In this document: piece after piece, positions 9,537 to 18,902 of the stretch
How positions within the stretch are numbered: position 1 is the stretch's first letter
Layout of the letters: the number at the start of each line of letters is the position of its first letter
Assembly (NCBI GenBank): GCA_964369385.1
Contig: CAYJEY010000003.1
Span: forward strand, 62,001 to 126,000
DNA: 64,000 nt
Origin: CALVGQ01 sp964369385
GTDB taxonomy: Bacteria; Bacillota_I; Bacilli_A; Erysipelotrichales; Erysipelotrichaceae
Reading direction: 5' to 3'
Notes under the pieces: model-generated
What the model was told of the DNA's origin: nothing
The model's input: the letters and a program-made list of their open reading frames with translations, nothing else
Databases searched by the model: none
Program-made: the position numbers and the translations under genes

Positions 9537-9655
9537 TTACATTGGCTTCCTATGGGAAGTACTACACACACTATGGATTCATTAATTCCGTGCTCAAGTG
9601 AGTTATTAATGTTTGAAATAGTGGCGGAAAACAACGGAAAGTAGAGGAAAATAAA

Positions 9656-10585
9656 ATGTCAGTTGTTTCAATGAAAAAATTGCTAGAAAATGGGGTGCAC
9701 TTCGGACACCAAACACGTCGCTGGGACCCAAAAATGAAAGAGTATATCTATTGTGCTAAAAACGGGGTATACATCATCGACTTAGAAAAAACACAACGTA
9801 AATTAGATGAAGCTTACAACGCTATGAAAGCTATCGCTGAAAATGGTGGAAAAGTTTTATTTGTAGGTACTAAAAAACAAGCTCAACAAATCGTTATGGA
9901 TGAAGCTTTACGTTCAGGTTCATTCTTTGTAAACCAAAGATGGCTTGGAGGAATCTTAACAAACTTCCGTACAATCCAAAAACGTATTCGTCGTCTTGTA
10001 GAAATCGAAGAAATGGTTGCTAGCGGAGCTATCAACGTTTATCCTAAGAAAGAAATCGCTCAAATCAATAAAGAAGCGACTAAACTTGAAAACTTCCTAG
10101 GTGGAATCAAAGAAATGAAAAAACTACCAGATGCTATCTTCGTAGTTGATCCAAAAGAAGAACACAATGCTGTTGCAGAAGCAAAAAAATTAGGAATTCC
10201 TGTATTCGGTATGGTTGATACTAACTGTAACCCTGAAGAAGTTGATTTCCCAATCCCTGCAAATGATGATGCTGTTCGTTCAGTAAAATTAATCATCGGT
10301 CTTCTTGCTGATGCAATCGTTGAACCTAAAAATGGTTTATTAACTGTTGCTTACCAAGATCAAGAAGAAACTGATATCACAATGAAAGATGTTATCGTTA
10401 ATGTTGAACAGCAAGCTGAAGAAAACGAACGTCGTCGTCGTCAAAGAATGGAAGAACGTCGCCCAAGAAACAAACAATGGCAAGATCGTAAACCACGTGA
10501 ACAACGCGATTTCAGAAGAAATGACAATAAGCCAGCTGCTACTACTGAAGCTCAACCGGCTAAACAAGAAACTAAAGGAGAATAA
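9656..10585 (+). CDS. rpsB: 30S ribosomal protein S2
   Basis: Small-subunit protein needed for late 30S assembly and for holding S1. Starts with the typical VVSMKKLLENGVHFGHQTRRWDPKM and has FVGTKKQAQ and QRWLGGILTNF. At 309 residues it is about 50 longer than usual. The extra C-terminal tail from about residue 255 is very rich in Arg, Glu, Asn and Gln (RRRRQRMEERRPRNK), looks disordered and could bind RNA. First gene of the rpsB-tsf operon. Codon use is strongly biased (many AAC, GAA, ATC codons), as expected for high expression. Confidence 0.97.
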   Translation: MSVVSMKKLLENGVHFGHQTRRWDPKMKEYIYCAKNGVYIIDLEKTQRKLDEAYNAMKAIAENGGKVLFVGTKKQAQQIVMDEALRSGSFFVNQRWLGGILTNFRTIQKRIRRLVEIEEMVASGAINVYPKKEIAQINKEATKLENFLGGIKEMKKLPDAIFVVDPKEEHNAVAEAKKLGIPVFGMVDTNCNPEEVDFPIPANDDAVRSVKLIIGLLADAIVEPKNGLLTVAYQDQEETDITMKDVIVNVEQQAEENERRRRQRMEERRPRNKQWQDRKPREQRDFRRNDNKPAATTEAQPAKQETKGE

Positions 10586-10590
10586 TAAAC

Positions 10591-11490
10591 ATGGAAAACG
10601 TTGCAATTACTGCTCAAATGGTTAAAGCACTTCGTGAAAAAACAGGTGCTGGAATGATGGATTGTAAAAAAGCATTAACTGAGTGTAATGGAGATATGGA
10701 AAACTCAATTGATTGGCTAAGAGAAAAAGGGATTTCTAAAGCTGCTAAAAAAGCTGGAAGAATCGCTGCTGAAGGTCTTTCAAAAGTTGTTGTTGATGGA
10801 AACAAAGCTTGCTTAGTTGAAATTAACTCTGAAACTGACTTCGTTGCTAAAAATGAACAATTCTTAAAATTAGTTGATGATTTAGCAAAAACACTTTTAG
10901 TTGCTGCTCCTGCAACTTTAGAAGAAGCATTAGCTTGTGAAATCGATGGGGAAACTATCGAAAATACACTTGTAAATGCTACTGCTACAATCGGAGAAAA
11001 AATCACATTACGTCGTTTTGAAGTAGTTTCAAAAACTGATGCTGATATCTTCGGTGCTTATATTCACATGGGTGGAAAAATCTCAAGCTGTATCGTACTT
11101 AAAGATACTGATAATGCAGAATTAGCTCATGATTTAGCAATGCAAGTTGCTAGTATGAGTCCACTAGTAGTTAAACGTAGTGATTTAGACCAAGCAATCG
11201 TTGATCGTGAAGTTGCAGTTCAAACTGAAATCATGAAAAATGATGAATCATTACAAGGAAAACCAGAAAAAGTATTAGCTGGAATTATTGAAGGTCGTGT
11301 TTCTAAAACACTACAAGAAATGTGTTTAATTGACCAAGCATTCTTAAAAGAGCCAAACTCAAAAGTTTCTCAAGTTCTTAAACAAGCTAACACAGAAGCT
11401 GTATGTTTCGTACGTTATGCTGTAGGTGAAGGAATCGAGAAAAAAGAAGAGAACTTTGCTGAAGAAGTTGCTAAAGTAACAGCTGGATAG
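10591..11490 (+). CDS. tsf: Elongation factor Ts
   Basis: Nucleotide exchange factor for EF-Tu. The N-terminal UBA-like region has the signature LREKTGAGMMDCKKALTEC, followed by SETDFVAKN. 299 residues, full length. It lies five bases after rpsB with AAAGGAG just before the start, the near-universal arrangement. A strong terminator follows, so pyrH is not in the same transcript. Confidence 0.97.
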   Translation: MENVAITAQMVKALREKTGAGMMDCKKALTECNGDMENSIDWLREKGISKAAKKAGRIAAEGLSKVVVDGNKACLVEINSETDFVAKNEQFLKLVDDLAKTLLVAAPATLEEALACEIDGETIENTLVNATATIGEKITLRRFEVVSKTDADIFGAYIHMGGKISSCIVLKDTDNAELAHDLAMQVASMSPLVVKRSDLDQAIVDREVAVQTEIMKNDESLQGKPEKVLAGIIEGRVSKTLQEMCLIDQAFLKEPNSKVSQVLKQANTEAVCFVRYAVGEGIEKKEENFAEEVAKVTAG

Positions 11491-11500
11491 TTGAAAACCA

Positions 11501-11526
11501 AGAGACTGGAGACGGTCTCTTTTTTT
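11501..11526 (+). terminator. Intrinsic terminator after tsf
   Basis: AGAGAC / GTCTCT stem with a GC-rich loop and six following T. Confidence 0.9.
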
Positions 11527-11546
11527 AGAATAAGGGGGGCTCATAG

Positions 11547-12713
11547 ATGGATAGAGCACTACATAAACAAGATACACTTCATTTTGGAGCGATTCAATTT
11601 AGTTATTTTTTCCTTTTTAGTTCGATTTTAGGGTATGCTATATTAATTTTAGATGGATATGGTATTGATAGTGGAACAGCAGGGATGCTTTTGGCGTTTG
11701 CTAATTTATTTTCAATATTTACACAATCCACACTGGCAAACTTTCTTGATCGATTAAAGAGTATACAATTAAAAGTAGTTTTAAATTTGATAATGTTAGG
11801 AATATTTGCATCAATTGGTCTCTTTTTCGTAGTAGACAATACGGTTGTCATATCTTTGTTGTTTTTAGTTGCATCAACATTAGCGATCATGCTCATTCCA
11901 TTTGTCAACTTGTTAGGTGTGTCCTATCGAAATCGTCATTATTATGTTGATTTTGGTCTTGGTAGAGGGTTGGGATCACTGGGATATTCAGTTTCATCCT
12001 TCGTCACTGGTCAATTGGCTATTTCTATGCACTCAGATGCACCTTTGCTGGTATGTCTTGTAAGTTCAGTTTGTTTCATAGTGTTAACATCAATGTATCG
12101 CAAATGCGAAGTTGTGGAAGAACATGTTCAAACAGAAGCGAAAGGTTTTATTCCATTCATGCGTGGCAATGTTCGTTATATGATGTTGTTGCTAGGGTTT
12201 ACGTTTGCATTATCTGCTCATATATTAAATGTGACATTCATGTTACCTGCAGTTGAGCGCTTTGGTGGAACGACAGCACAGATGGGGATTGCGATGGCAC
12301 TAATGGCAATTGTAGAATTACCGGTTATGTTTTTATATTCTAGATTACGTAAGTATATCAAATGTTCGACATTACTTAAGATTACACTTGTTTTCTTTAT
12401 CGTAAAACCACTAATGATTGCGATTGGAAATAATATTGAAATCATATATATTGCACAATGTACACAATTATTTAGTTATGCTTTGTTCTTGCCAGGGCTT
12501 GTTGAATACACTTCCCTTGTCATTAACAAAGAAGATGTGAATAAAGGACAATCGTGTGTTGGTATTGTCAACAGTGCAGCTGGATTTATTGGTGCATTTG
12601 TAGGTGGTTTACTTATCAATCAAATGGGCGTTCAATTCATTTTGAATCTAGGAATTTTACTTGCGATTGTAGGAGCAGTAATTTGCTTGTTTTCGCTACA
12701 GCAAGAGCATTAA
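11547..12713 (+). CDS. Major facilitator superfamily transporter (LacY/nucleoside-symporter-like)
   Basis: 388-residue integral membrane protein with about 12 hydrophobic segments in two bundles of six, matching the MFS_1-like group that includes sugar and nucleoside proton symporters. The loop between helices 2 and 3 carries NFLDRLKS in place of the classical GxxxDRxGRR. The substrate is not deducible. Inserted between tsf and pyrH with its own ribosome site (AGGGGGG) and bracketed by terminators, so it is a separate unit in an otherwise conserved gene order. Similar in size and type to the carrier at 44473. Confidence 0.8.
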   Translation: MDRALHKQDTLHFGAIQFSYFFLFSSILGYAILILDGYGIDSGTAGMLLAFANLFSIFTQSTLANFLDRLKSIQLKVVLNLIMLGIFASIGLFFVVDNTVVISLLFLVASTLAIMLIPFVNLLGVSYRNRHYYVDFGLGRGLGSLGYSVSSFVTGQLAISMHSDAPLLVCLVSSVCFIVLTSMYRKCEVVEEHVQTEAKGFIPFMRGNVRYMMLLLGFTFALSAHILNVTFMLPAVERFGGTTAQMGIAMALMAIVELPVMFLYSRLRKYIKCSTLLKITLVFFIVKPLMIAIGNNIEIIYIAQCTQLFSYALFLPGLVEYTSLVINKEDVNKGQSCVGIVNSAAGFIGAFVGGLLINQMGVQFILNLGILLAIVGAVICLFSLQQEH

Positions 12714-12736
12714 AGAGGAGGAATCCTCTTTTTTTT
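12712..12736 (+). terminator. Intrinsic terminator after the MFS gene
   Basis: AAAGAGGA / TCCTCTTT hairpin with a run of T. Confidence 0.85.
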
Positions 12737-12748
12737 AGTGTAAAATTA

Positions 12749-12757
12749 TGTTATGAT
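12749..12757 (+). promoter_or_regulatory. Extended -10 promoter for the pyrH operon
   Basis: TGT-TATGAT about 30 bases before pyrH; the -35 region is only a T-run from the terminator, so recognition would rest on the extended -10. Confidence 0.45.
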
Positions 12758-12788
12758 ATCAAGTGAGTAAGATGTGGAGGAAATAATA

Positions 12789-13502
12789 ATGTATAAGCGA
12801 GTATTATTGAAGCTTAGTGGAGAGGCATTATCAGCGAATGGTAATAATTTTGATTCGACTATTTTAAAAAGCTTAGCTGCTCAAATCAAAGAAGTTCATG
12901 AATTGGGAGTAGAAGTGGCAATTGTAGTTGGTGGAGGAAACTTCATTCGTGGAAAAATGGCTGAAGAACTAGGAATTGAAAGAGTCCAAGCAGACTATAT
13001 GGGAATGCTAGGAACAATGATCAATGCTTTAGCAATTCAGAGTGTATTAGAAGAAATCGGTGTACCAACACGTGTACAAAGTGCGATTGAAATGAGTAAG
13101 TTAGCAGAACCATTCATTGTAAGAAGAGCACTTCGCCATATTGAAAAAGGGCGAGTAGTCATCTTTGGAGCAGGAACAGGAAGTCCTTATTTCTCTACAG
13201 ATACAACGGCAGCGCTTCGTGCGTCAGAAATTAAAGCAGATGTTATATTAATGGCAAAAAATGGGGTTGATGGTGTATATACAGCAGATCCAAAATTAGA
13301 TCCAAATGCAGAGAAATTTTCATTCTTAACGTATATGGATTGTATTAGTAAAGGATTACAAGTAATGGATACAACAGCAACATCAATGTGTATGGATAAT
13401 GATATTGATTTAGTTGTGTTTAACATGAACCAGGTTGGGAACATTAAAAGAGCAGTAAATGAAGAAAATATTGGAACAATTGTAAAGAAGGAGAACAATT
13501 AA
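12789..13502 (+). CDS. pyrH: Uridylate kinase
   Basis: Phosphorylates UMP to UDP; bacterial amino-acid-kinase-fold enzyme. Starts YKRVLLKLSGEAL, then VVGGGNFIRGK, and a GTGSPYFSTDTTAALRA nucleotide-binding segment. 237 residues. The start at 12789 is supported by GGAGG eight bases upstream; the in-frame ATG at 12774 lies before that site. Heads the pyrH-frr-uppS-cdsA-dxr-rasP run found across Bacillota, but is separated here from rpsB-tsf by an MFS gene. Confidence 0.97.
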   Translation: MYKRVLLKLSGEALSANGNNFDSTILKSLAAQIKEVHELGVEVAIVVGGGNFIRGKMAEELGIERVQADYMGMLGTMINALAIQSVLEEIGVPTRVQSAIEMSKLAEPFIVRRALRHIEKGRVVIFGAGTGSPYFSTDTTAALRASEIKADVILMAKNGVDGVYTADPKLDPNAEKFSFLTYMDCISKGLQVMDTTATSMCMDNDIDLVVFNMNQVGNIKRAVNEENIGTIVKKENN

Positions 13503-13503
13503 A

Positions 13504-14052
13504 ATGATGAATTTAATTCTAGATGAAACAAAAGAAAAAATGTCTAAGGCGATTGATTCATTTCAACATTCTTTAGACACAATTCGTACAGGTCGTGCGA
13601 ATACAACATTAGTAAACGGTATTGATGTTGACTATTATGGAAGTCCAACACCGATTAATCAAATCGCAAGTCTTTCAGTTGTAGAAGGGCGTACTTTAGT
13701 TATTAAGCCATTTGATTCATCAAGTCTAAAAGATATTGAGAAAGCAATCAATGCTTCAAATCTCGGATTACCGGTTCAAAATGATGGGACAGTAATTCGT
13801 TTAAGTGTACCTGCATTAACAGGTGAAACAAGAAAGCAATTATGTAAAGATGTAAGCAAATTAGCAGAAGGTGCAAAAGTTGCAATTCGTAACGTTCGTC
13901 GTGATGCAAATGATCAAGCTAAAAAAGAAGATTCTTTTACTGAAGATATGCAAAAACAATGTACTGAGAAAATTCAAAAATGTACTGATGATTTCGTTAA
14001 ACAAATTGACCAGTTAGCAGATCAAAAAGAAAAAGATATTATGACTGTATAA
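13504..14052 (+). CDS. frr: Ribosome recycling factor
   Basis: Splits post-termination ribosomes together with EF-G. 182 residues with the conserved IRTGRANTTLVNGIDVDYYGSPTPINQIA and RNVRRDAND segments. AAGGAG at 13488-13493 serves the start. Directly after pyrH, as usual. Confidence 0.97.
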   Translation: MMNLILDETKEKMSKAIDSFQHSLDTIRTGRANTTLVNGIDVDYYGSPTPINQIASLSVVEGRTLVIKPFDSSSLKDIEKAINASNLGLPVQNDGTVIRLSVPALTGETRKQLCKDVSKLAEGAKVAIRNVRRDANDQAKKEDSFTEDMQKQCTEKIQKCTDDFVKQIDQLADQKEKDIMTV

Positions 14053-14073
14053 AACTCACGTAAGTGAGTTTTC
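14051..14073 (+). terminator. Hairpin between frr and uppS, possible partial terminator
   Basis: Perfect AAAACTCAC / GTGAGTTTT stem with a GTAA loop overlapping the frr stop. Only a short T stretch follows, so read-through into uppS is likely and the hairpin may lower expression of downstream genes or protect the upstream mRNA. Confidence 0.55.
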
Positions 14074-14089
14074 TTCAATGAGGTGGAAT

Positions 14090-14791
14090 ATGAGAGAATG
14101 TAGACATTTAGCAATAATTATGGATGGTAATGGTCGTTGGGCTAAGTCTCAAGGCAAAATGAGAACTGAAGGACACTTTAAAGGCGTTCAAGTACTTCGT
14201 GATATTGCGATTGCTGCAAATGATCGAAATATTGAAGTTTTAACACTGTATGCTTTTTCAACAGAGAATTGGAAGCGTTCAGCAGAAGAAGTTGAATATT
14301 TGATGAAATTGCCAGCATTCTTTTTCAAAAGTTATATGAAAGAACTGATGGAAAAAAATATTAAAATTGAAATGATTGGCGAATGGGAGCAAATTCCAAA
14401 GCATACAACAACGGTACTAAAAAAAGCAATCGAGGAGACTAAAAATAATACTGCGATGACATTGGTTTTTGCGATGAACTATGGTGGACGTCGTGAAATA
14501 GCGGCAGCAGCTCAAGCTTATGCAAGTGATGTAGTAAGTGGACATTGTCCAAATGAATGTAGTGAAGATGTATTTGAAAGCTATTTGTTTACGAGTGCTT
14601 ATCCTGAAGTCGATTGTTGTATACGTACTTCATTAGAGTATCGATTGTCTAATTTTCTACTATGGCAACTGGCATACAGTGAACTTATTTTCACTGATGT
14701 GATGTGGCCTGATTTTACAGAGGTGGAATTAGATAAGTGTTTAGAGCGGTTTTCTAATCGCGAGCGACGTTATGGAGGAGTAGTCAAATGA
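14090..14791 (+). CDS. uppS: Isoprenyl transferase (undecaprenyl diphosphate synthase)
   Basis: Cis-prenyltransferase making the C55 lipid carrier for cell-wall precursors. IIMDGNGRWAK near the N-terminus and RTSLEYRLSNFLLWQLAYSE near the C-terminus are diagnostic; the usual RTSGE reads RTSLE here but the Arg, Glu and Arg are kept. About 233 residues. The start at 14090 is chosen because GAGGT (14080-14084) is correctly spaced; an ATG at 14078 precedes that site. Overlaps cdsA by four bases. Confidence 0.95.
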   Translation: MRECRHLAIIMDGNGRWAKSQGKMRTEGHFKGVQVLRDIAIAANDRNIEVLTLYAFSTENWKRSAEEVEYLMKLPAFFFKSYMKELMEKNIKIEMIGEWEQIPKHTTTVLKKAIEETKNNTAMTLVFAMNYGGRREIAAAAQAYASDVVSGHCPNECSEDVFESYLFTSAYPEVDCCIRTSLEYRLSNFLLWQLAYSELIFTDVMWPDFTEVELDKCLERFSNRERRYGGVVK

Positions 14792-15561
14792 AGCAGAGAA
14801 TAATTACATCTTTAGCAATAATTGGATGTGCTTTGCCTCCATTGTTACTTGGTGGAGTATTTTTAGATATATTGATTTTGATTGTAACCCTACTAGGGTG
14901 TTCAGAAATTATGGAAGCATCGATGAAACAATTTTCGTGGCTTTTGTTTACATGTACGGTAGTACTTGTGTGTACAGGAGCAATGGTGGATGCCAATTTA
15001 TTGCTGGCAATTCTAGTATTGCTTGTATTGATGTATATGTCTTTACCGGTGTTTAGTGAAAAATTTCATGTAAAAGACTGCAGTGTAACTTTTTTAGTAA
15101 GCACACTGTTTATGCTTACCATTCGTAGTATTTATTTGCTGTATGCAATGGACATGTCTTTGATGCTAGTAGTTGTCGTAGCGACATATGCTACAGATAC
15201 AGGGGCATATTTTACAGGAAGATCTATAGGTAAACATAAGTTGAATAAGCGAATATCTCCACATAAAACAATTGAAGGTTCAGTTGGAGGTTATATTTTA
15301 GGAGTAATACTAGGTGCAGTGATGGGCGTGTTACTTGTTCCTGTGCATTTGAGAGTGTATGCATACGTTATGGCAGTTGTATGCCCGCTTATTGGACAAC
15401 TTGGTGATTTAGCATTTAGTGCAATTAAGCGTAATTTTAATGTTAAAGATTTCGGTTCTATTTTTCCAGGTCATGGAGGAGTATTAGACCGTGTAGATTC
15501 TTTGTTGTTTAATTTAGTTATAGCGTATTCACTCATACAGGTGACAGCTATTTTTTTATAG
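14788..15561 (+). CDS. cdsA: Phosphatidate cytidylyltransferase
   Basis: Membrane enzyme making CDP-diacylglycerol for phospholipid synthesis. 257 residues with about seven to eight hydrophobic segments. The C-terminal signature runs KDFGSIFPGHGGVLDRVDSLLF, preceded by HKTIEGSVGG. Translationally coupled to uppS. Its product feeds pgsA, found at 31308. Confidence 0.95.
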   Translation: MKQRIITSLAIIGCALPPLLLGGVFLDILILIVTLLGCSEIMEASMKQFSWLLFTCTVVLVCTGAMVDANLLLAILVLLVLMYMSLPVFSEKFHVKDCSVTFLVSTLFMLTIRSIYLLYAMDMSLMLVVVVATYATDTGAYFTGRSIGKHKLNKRISPHKTIEGSVGGYILGVILGAVMGVLLVPVHLRVYAYVMAVVCPLIGQLGDLAFSAIKRNFNVKDFGSIFPGHGGVLDRVDSLLFNLVIAYSLIQVTAIFL

Positions 15562-15573
15562 GTGGTGTAATTA

Positions 15574-16722
15574 ATGATGAAAAAGATTAGTTTGCTTGGT
15601 GCCAGTGGTTCAATTGGTCAACAAACGGTTGAAGTAAGATTGGCGAATCCCGATTTGCTTCAAATTAAAGCGATAAGTGTTGGACAAAATATTGATGCTT
15701 GTCGAAAAATATTGAATAGAGTTAATGAGATTGAACTCGTTAGTTTATCTTGTGAAAAAGATGCTCAACTCATTGCAAAAGAATATCCACATTTGGATGT
15801 TGTCTATGGTGAAGATGGATTAGTTCGTGTTGCTCAATATGAGGAAAGCACATATGTAGTAAATGCCTTAGTTGGTTTTGTTGGACTTGTGCCAATCATG
15901 AAAGCCATTGAAGCAAAGAAACACATTGCACTAGCAAATAAAGAATCACTAGTTGCAGCAGGTGAGTTAGTTACAAAATTAGCACAAGAAAATCAGGTGA
16001 AAATTATCCCGGTTGATAGTGAACATTCAGCGATATTTCAAGCGTTACAAGGCGAATGCCGAAAAGATGTAAGTAAAATTATTATTACAGCTTCAGGAGG
16101 TTCGTTTCGAAATTTAACGCGTGAGCAACTAAAGGATGTTACTTTAGAAGATGCCCTAAATCATCCCAACTGGAAAATGGGAGCTAAGATTACTATCGAT
16201 AGCGCTACGATGATGAATAAAGGTTTTGAAGTGATTGAAGCTCATTGGTTGTTTGATGTTAGTTATGATGACATTGAAGTAGTACTTCACCCACAAAGTG
16301 TGATACATTCGATGGTTGAATTTCAAGATAATGCAATTATTGCGCAACTAGGAAGTCCTAGTATGTTGCAACCAATTCAATATGCGCTTACATATCCGCG
16401 TCGTGCAGAGTTGCATAATGAGAAAATATCTTGGCAAAAATTTAGTCAACTCACATTTGCGCCAATGGATTATGAGCGCTATCCACTTCTTTCGCTTGCC
16501 TTTGAGGTGGGGAGAAAAAAAGGAAATTTAGCAGCTGTTATGAACGGTGCGAATGATGTCGCAAATGAGTTATTTAGATCTCATAAAATTAGTTTTCTTC
16601 AGCTAGAAGAGATTGTGATTGAAGCAGTTCACGCCTGTAAGTTTGAAGAAATTCATTGTTTAGAAGATTGCCTTAGGGCAAATCAGTTTGGACGAGATTA
16701 TGTCTTAGAAAGGCTAGGGTAA
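15574..16722 (+). CDS. dxr: 1-deoxy-D-xylulose 5-phosphate reductoisomerase
   Basis: Second step of the MEP isoprenoid pathway, NADPH-dependent. The N-terminal nucleotide site is LLGASGSIGQQT; ALANKESLVAAGE, PVDSEHSAIFQ and SATMMNKGFEVIEAHWLF are the usual substrate and metal motifs. 382 residues, full length. Supplies precursors to uppS two genes upstream. Confidence 0.97.
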   Translation: MMKKISLLGASGSIGQQTVEVRLANPDLLQIKAISVGQNIDACRKILNRVNEIELVSLSCEKDAQLIAKEYPHLDVVYGEDGLVRVAQYEESTYVVNALVGFVGLVPIMKAIEAKKHIALANKESLVAAGELVTKLAQENQVKIIPVDSEHSAIFQALQGECRKDVSKIIITASGGSFRNLTREQLKDVTLEDALNHPNWKMGAKITIDSATMMNKGFEVIEAHWLFDVSYDDIEVVLHPQSVIHSMVEFQDNAIIAQLGSPSMLQPIQYALTYPRRAELHNEKISWQKFSQLTFAPMDYERYPLLSLAFEVGRKKGNLAAVMNGANDVANELFRSHKISFLQLEEIVIEAVHACKFEEIHCLEDCLRANQFGRDYVLERLG

Positions 16723-16724
16723 TT

Positions 16725-17789
16725 ATGGTAGGAATGATATATTTTGTATTATTACTAGGAATTATTGTTACTGTGCATGAGTTAGGGCATTTCTTAGTAG
16801 CTAAAGCATTTGGTGTATATTGTGCAGAGTTTGCGATTGGAATGGGACCAAAGTTGTTTAGTATCCAAGGAAAAGAAACACTCTATACGATTCGATTGCT
16901 CCCAATTGGTGGTTTTGTACAAATGGCAGGCGAGCCTGGAACTGCACTTGAAGGAGAATGTACAATCGATGTTCCATTCGAGCGTACAATTAAAGGGATC
17001 TCTCGTTTTAAGCAAATTTGTATTATGCTTGCGGGGATTGTTATGAATTTCGTATTAGCGTTTGTGCTGTTCTTCGGTGTCTTCTTATCAGAAGGAACTA
17101 GTGAACCTGTTAGCGAGGCTTATATAGGAACGATTAGTCCAGATAGTCCTGCACAAGAAGCAGGCATTCAAAGTGGCGATTTAGTTTTATCAATTGAGTA
17201 TGAAGATGGTACAGTTTCTACCATTGAAACATTTGATGACATATCTACTACAAATGTTGGATTTGAACAACAAACACGAACTTATGTAGTACAGCGAGGA
17301 GAAGATGTTTTAAGACTCGATGTTACTCCAGTATATTTTGAAGAGTATGATCGTTACATGATTGGTATTGGTCAGGCGATAAAAAGCGTTCCAATTTCAA
17401 TTGGCGAAGCTGTAGGATATTCAGTAGAGGCAATGGTCGAAGGGTCAACACTTATTGTTGATAGTCTAATGCAATTATTTAGAGGAAACAACTTGGATCA
17501 GTTGAGTGGACCAGTAGGAATTTACACTGTAACCTCGCAACAAGCAGCGTTAGGGTTAGCAAACTATGTATGGCTAGTTGCTGTATTATCATTGAATATT
17601 GGGATTTTTAATGCACTACCTTTACCGATTTTAGATGGGGGACGTGCGATTCTAATTACTATTGAAGCAATCATAGGGAAACCTATTAATAAAAAAATTG
17701 AATCAGGACTTATGGTTGCTGGAGCAATGATGATGTTAGCGTTATTTGTATTTGCAACATTGCAAGATATCTTAAGATTGTTCGGATAA
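16725..17789 (+). CDS. rasP: Site-2 intramembrane metalloprotease RasP/RseP
   Basis: Zinc protease that cuts membrane proteins within the bilayer (anti-sigma factors, signal-peptide remnants). HELGH at residues 18-22 lies in the first membrane helix and the second metal motif ALPLPILDGGRAI is near residue 300; a PDZ domain lies between (about 120-210). 354 residues. Follows dxr by two bases as in Bacillus. In Bacillus proS and polC come next; here galE follows instead. Confidence 0.95.
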   Translation: MVGMIYFVLLLGIIVTVHELGHFLVAKAFGVYCAEFAIGMGPKLFSIQGKETLYTIRLLPIGGFVQMAGEPGTALEGECTIDVPFERTIKGISRFKQICIMLAGIVMNFVLAFVLFFGVFLSEGTSEPVSEAYIGTISPDSPAQEAGIQSGDLVLSIEYEDGTVSTIETFDDISTTNVGFEQQTRTYVVQRGEDVLRLDVTPVYFEEYDRYMIGIGQAIKSVPISIGEAVGYSVEAMVEGSTLIVDSLMQLFRGNNLDQLSGPVGIYTVTSQQAALGLANYVWLVAVLSLNIGIFNALPLPILDGGRAILITIEAIIGKPINKKIESGLMVAGAMMMLALFVFATLQDILRLFG

Positions 17790-17803
17790 AAAAGGAGAAA
17801 ACT

Positions 17804-18817
17804 ATGAAAAAAATACTAGTTACAGGTGGTACAGGATACATTGGAAGTCATACATGTGTTGAATTGATTCAGGCGGGTTATGAAGTTGTAATTGTAGATA
17901 ATTTATACAATTCAAGTAAAGACGTTCTTCGTCGTATTGAAACAATTAGTGGAACATACCCGACTTTTTATGAAGTAGATTTACTAGATAAAAAGGGATT
18001 AGAAGAAGTGTTTAAAAAAGAAAATGTCGATGCAGTAATTCACTTTGCTGGTTATAAAGCAGTAGGGGAATCAGTGAGTAAGCCAATTGTTTACTATCAA
18101 AATAACATTGCTGGATCACTTAATCTTTATGAAGTGATGCGTGACTGCGGACCAAAATGTGTTGTGTTTAGTTCTAGTGCAACGGTGTATGGAGATCCAC
18201 ATACAGTACCAATTCAAGAAGATTTCCCATTGAGCACTACTAATCCATATGGTACTACTAAATTATACAATGAACAGATTCTTCGAGATATAGAATACTC
18301 TGATTCTTCATGGAGTGTTATGTTACTTCGTTATTTCAATCCAATTGGAGCACATGAATCAGGACTTATTGGAGAAACCCCTGTAGGTATTCCAAATAAT
18401 TTAGTTCCTTATATTGCACAAGTTGCAGTAGGTCAACGTGAAGCTTTACGTGTTTTTGGAAATGACTATGATACAGTGGATGGAACAGGTGTACGTGATT
18501 ATGTACACGTTGTTGATTTAGCTAAAGGACATGTAAATGCTGTTAATTATGCTTTGAAACATCAAGGTGTTGAAACTGTAAACCTAGGAACAGGTATTGG
18601 TTATAGTGTACTTCAAGTTGTAGCTGCATATGAAAAAGCATGCGGAAAATCTGTTGCTTATGATATTGTAGATCGTCGTCCAGGGGATATTGCAGCTTGT
18701 TATGCAGATCCTAAAAAAGCAAAAGATTTACTTGGATGGAGTGCACAATTTGGAATTGACCGCATGTGTCAAGATTCTTGGAATTTCCAATCAAAAAACC
18801 CAAATGGAATAGAATAG
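17804..18817 (+). CDS. galE: UDP-glucose 4-epimerase
   Basis: Interconverts UDP-glucose and UDP-galactose with bound NAD. GGTGYIGSH at the N-terminus, HFAGYKAVGES, the SSSATVYG catalytic Ser/Thr region and the YGTTKLYNEQIL Tyr-XXX-Lys motif are present; YFNPIGAHESGLIGE fixes the family. 337 residues. Fifteen bases after rasP with AAAGGAG, so probably co-transcribed with the lipid/isoprenoid run and serving cell-surface sugar supply. No other Leloir gene is nearby. Confidence 0.95.
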   Translation: MKKILVTGGTGYIGSHTCVELIQAGYEVVIVDNLYNSSKDVLRRIETISGTYPTFYEVDLLDKKGLEEVFKKENVDAVIHFAGYKAVGESVSKPIVYYQNNIAGSLNLYEVMRDCGPKCVVFSSSATVYGDPHTVPIQEDFPLSTTNPYGTTKLYNEQILRDIEYSDSSWSVMLLRYFNPIGAHESGLIGETPVGIPNNLVPYIAQVAVGQREALRVFGNDYDTVDGTGVRDYVHVVDLAKGHVNAVNYALKHQGVETVNLGTGIGYSVLQVVAAYEKACGKSVAYDIVDRRPGDIAACYADPKKAKDLLGWSAQFGIDRMCQDSWNFQSKNPNGIE

Positions 18818-18818
18818 A

Positions 18819-18842
18819 AGATTGCCGTGGGCAATCTTTTTT
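18819..18842 (+). terminator. Intrinsic terminator after galE
   Basis: AAGATTGCC / GGCAATCTT perfect stem with a three-base loop and a T tail. Confidence 0.92.
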
Positions 18843-18846
18843 CATG

Positions 18847-18875
18847 ATGAAATTTCGTAGGAAATAAGGTACAAT
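18847..18875 (+). promoter_or_regulatory. Promoter for the anchored surface protein gene
   Basis: ATGAAA, 17-base spacer, TACAAT; the -35 is weak (four of six). Confidence 0.45.
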
Positions 18876-18902
18876 AAGAATAGATAAAGAAGGAGAAAGC
18901 AA

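Noticed and set aside
9537..9655. Structured ribosomal-protein leader before rpsB
   Set aside because: The leader is long enough, but I could not draw a convincing conserved structure by eye.
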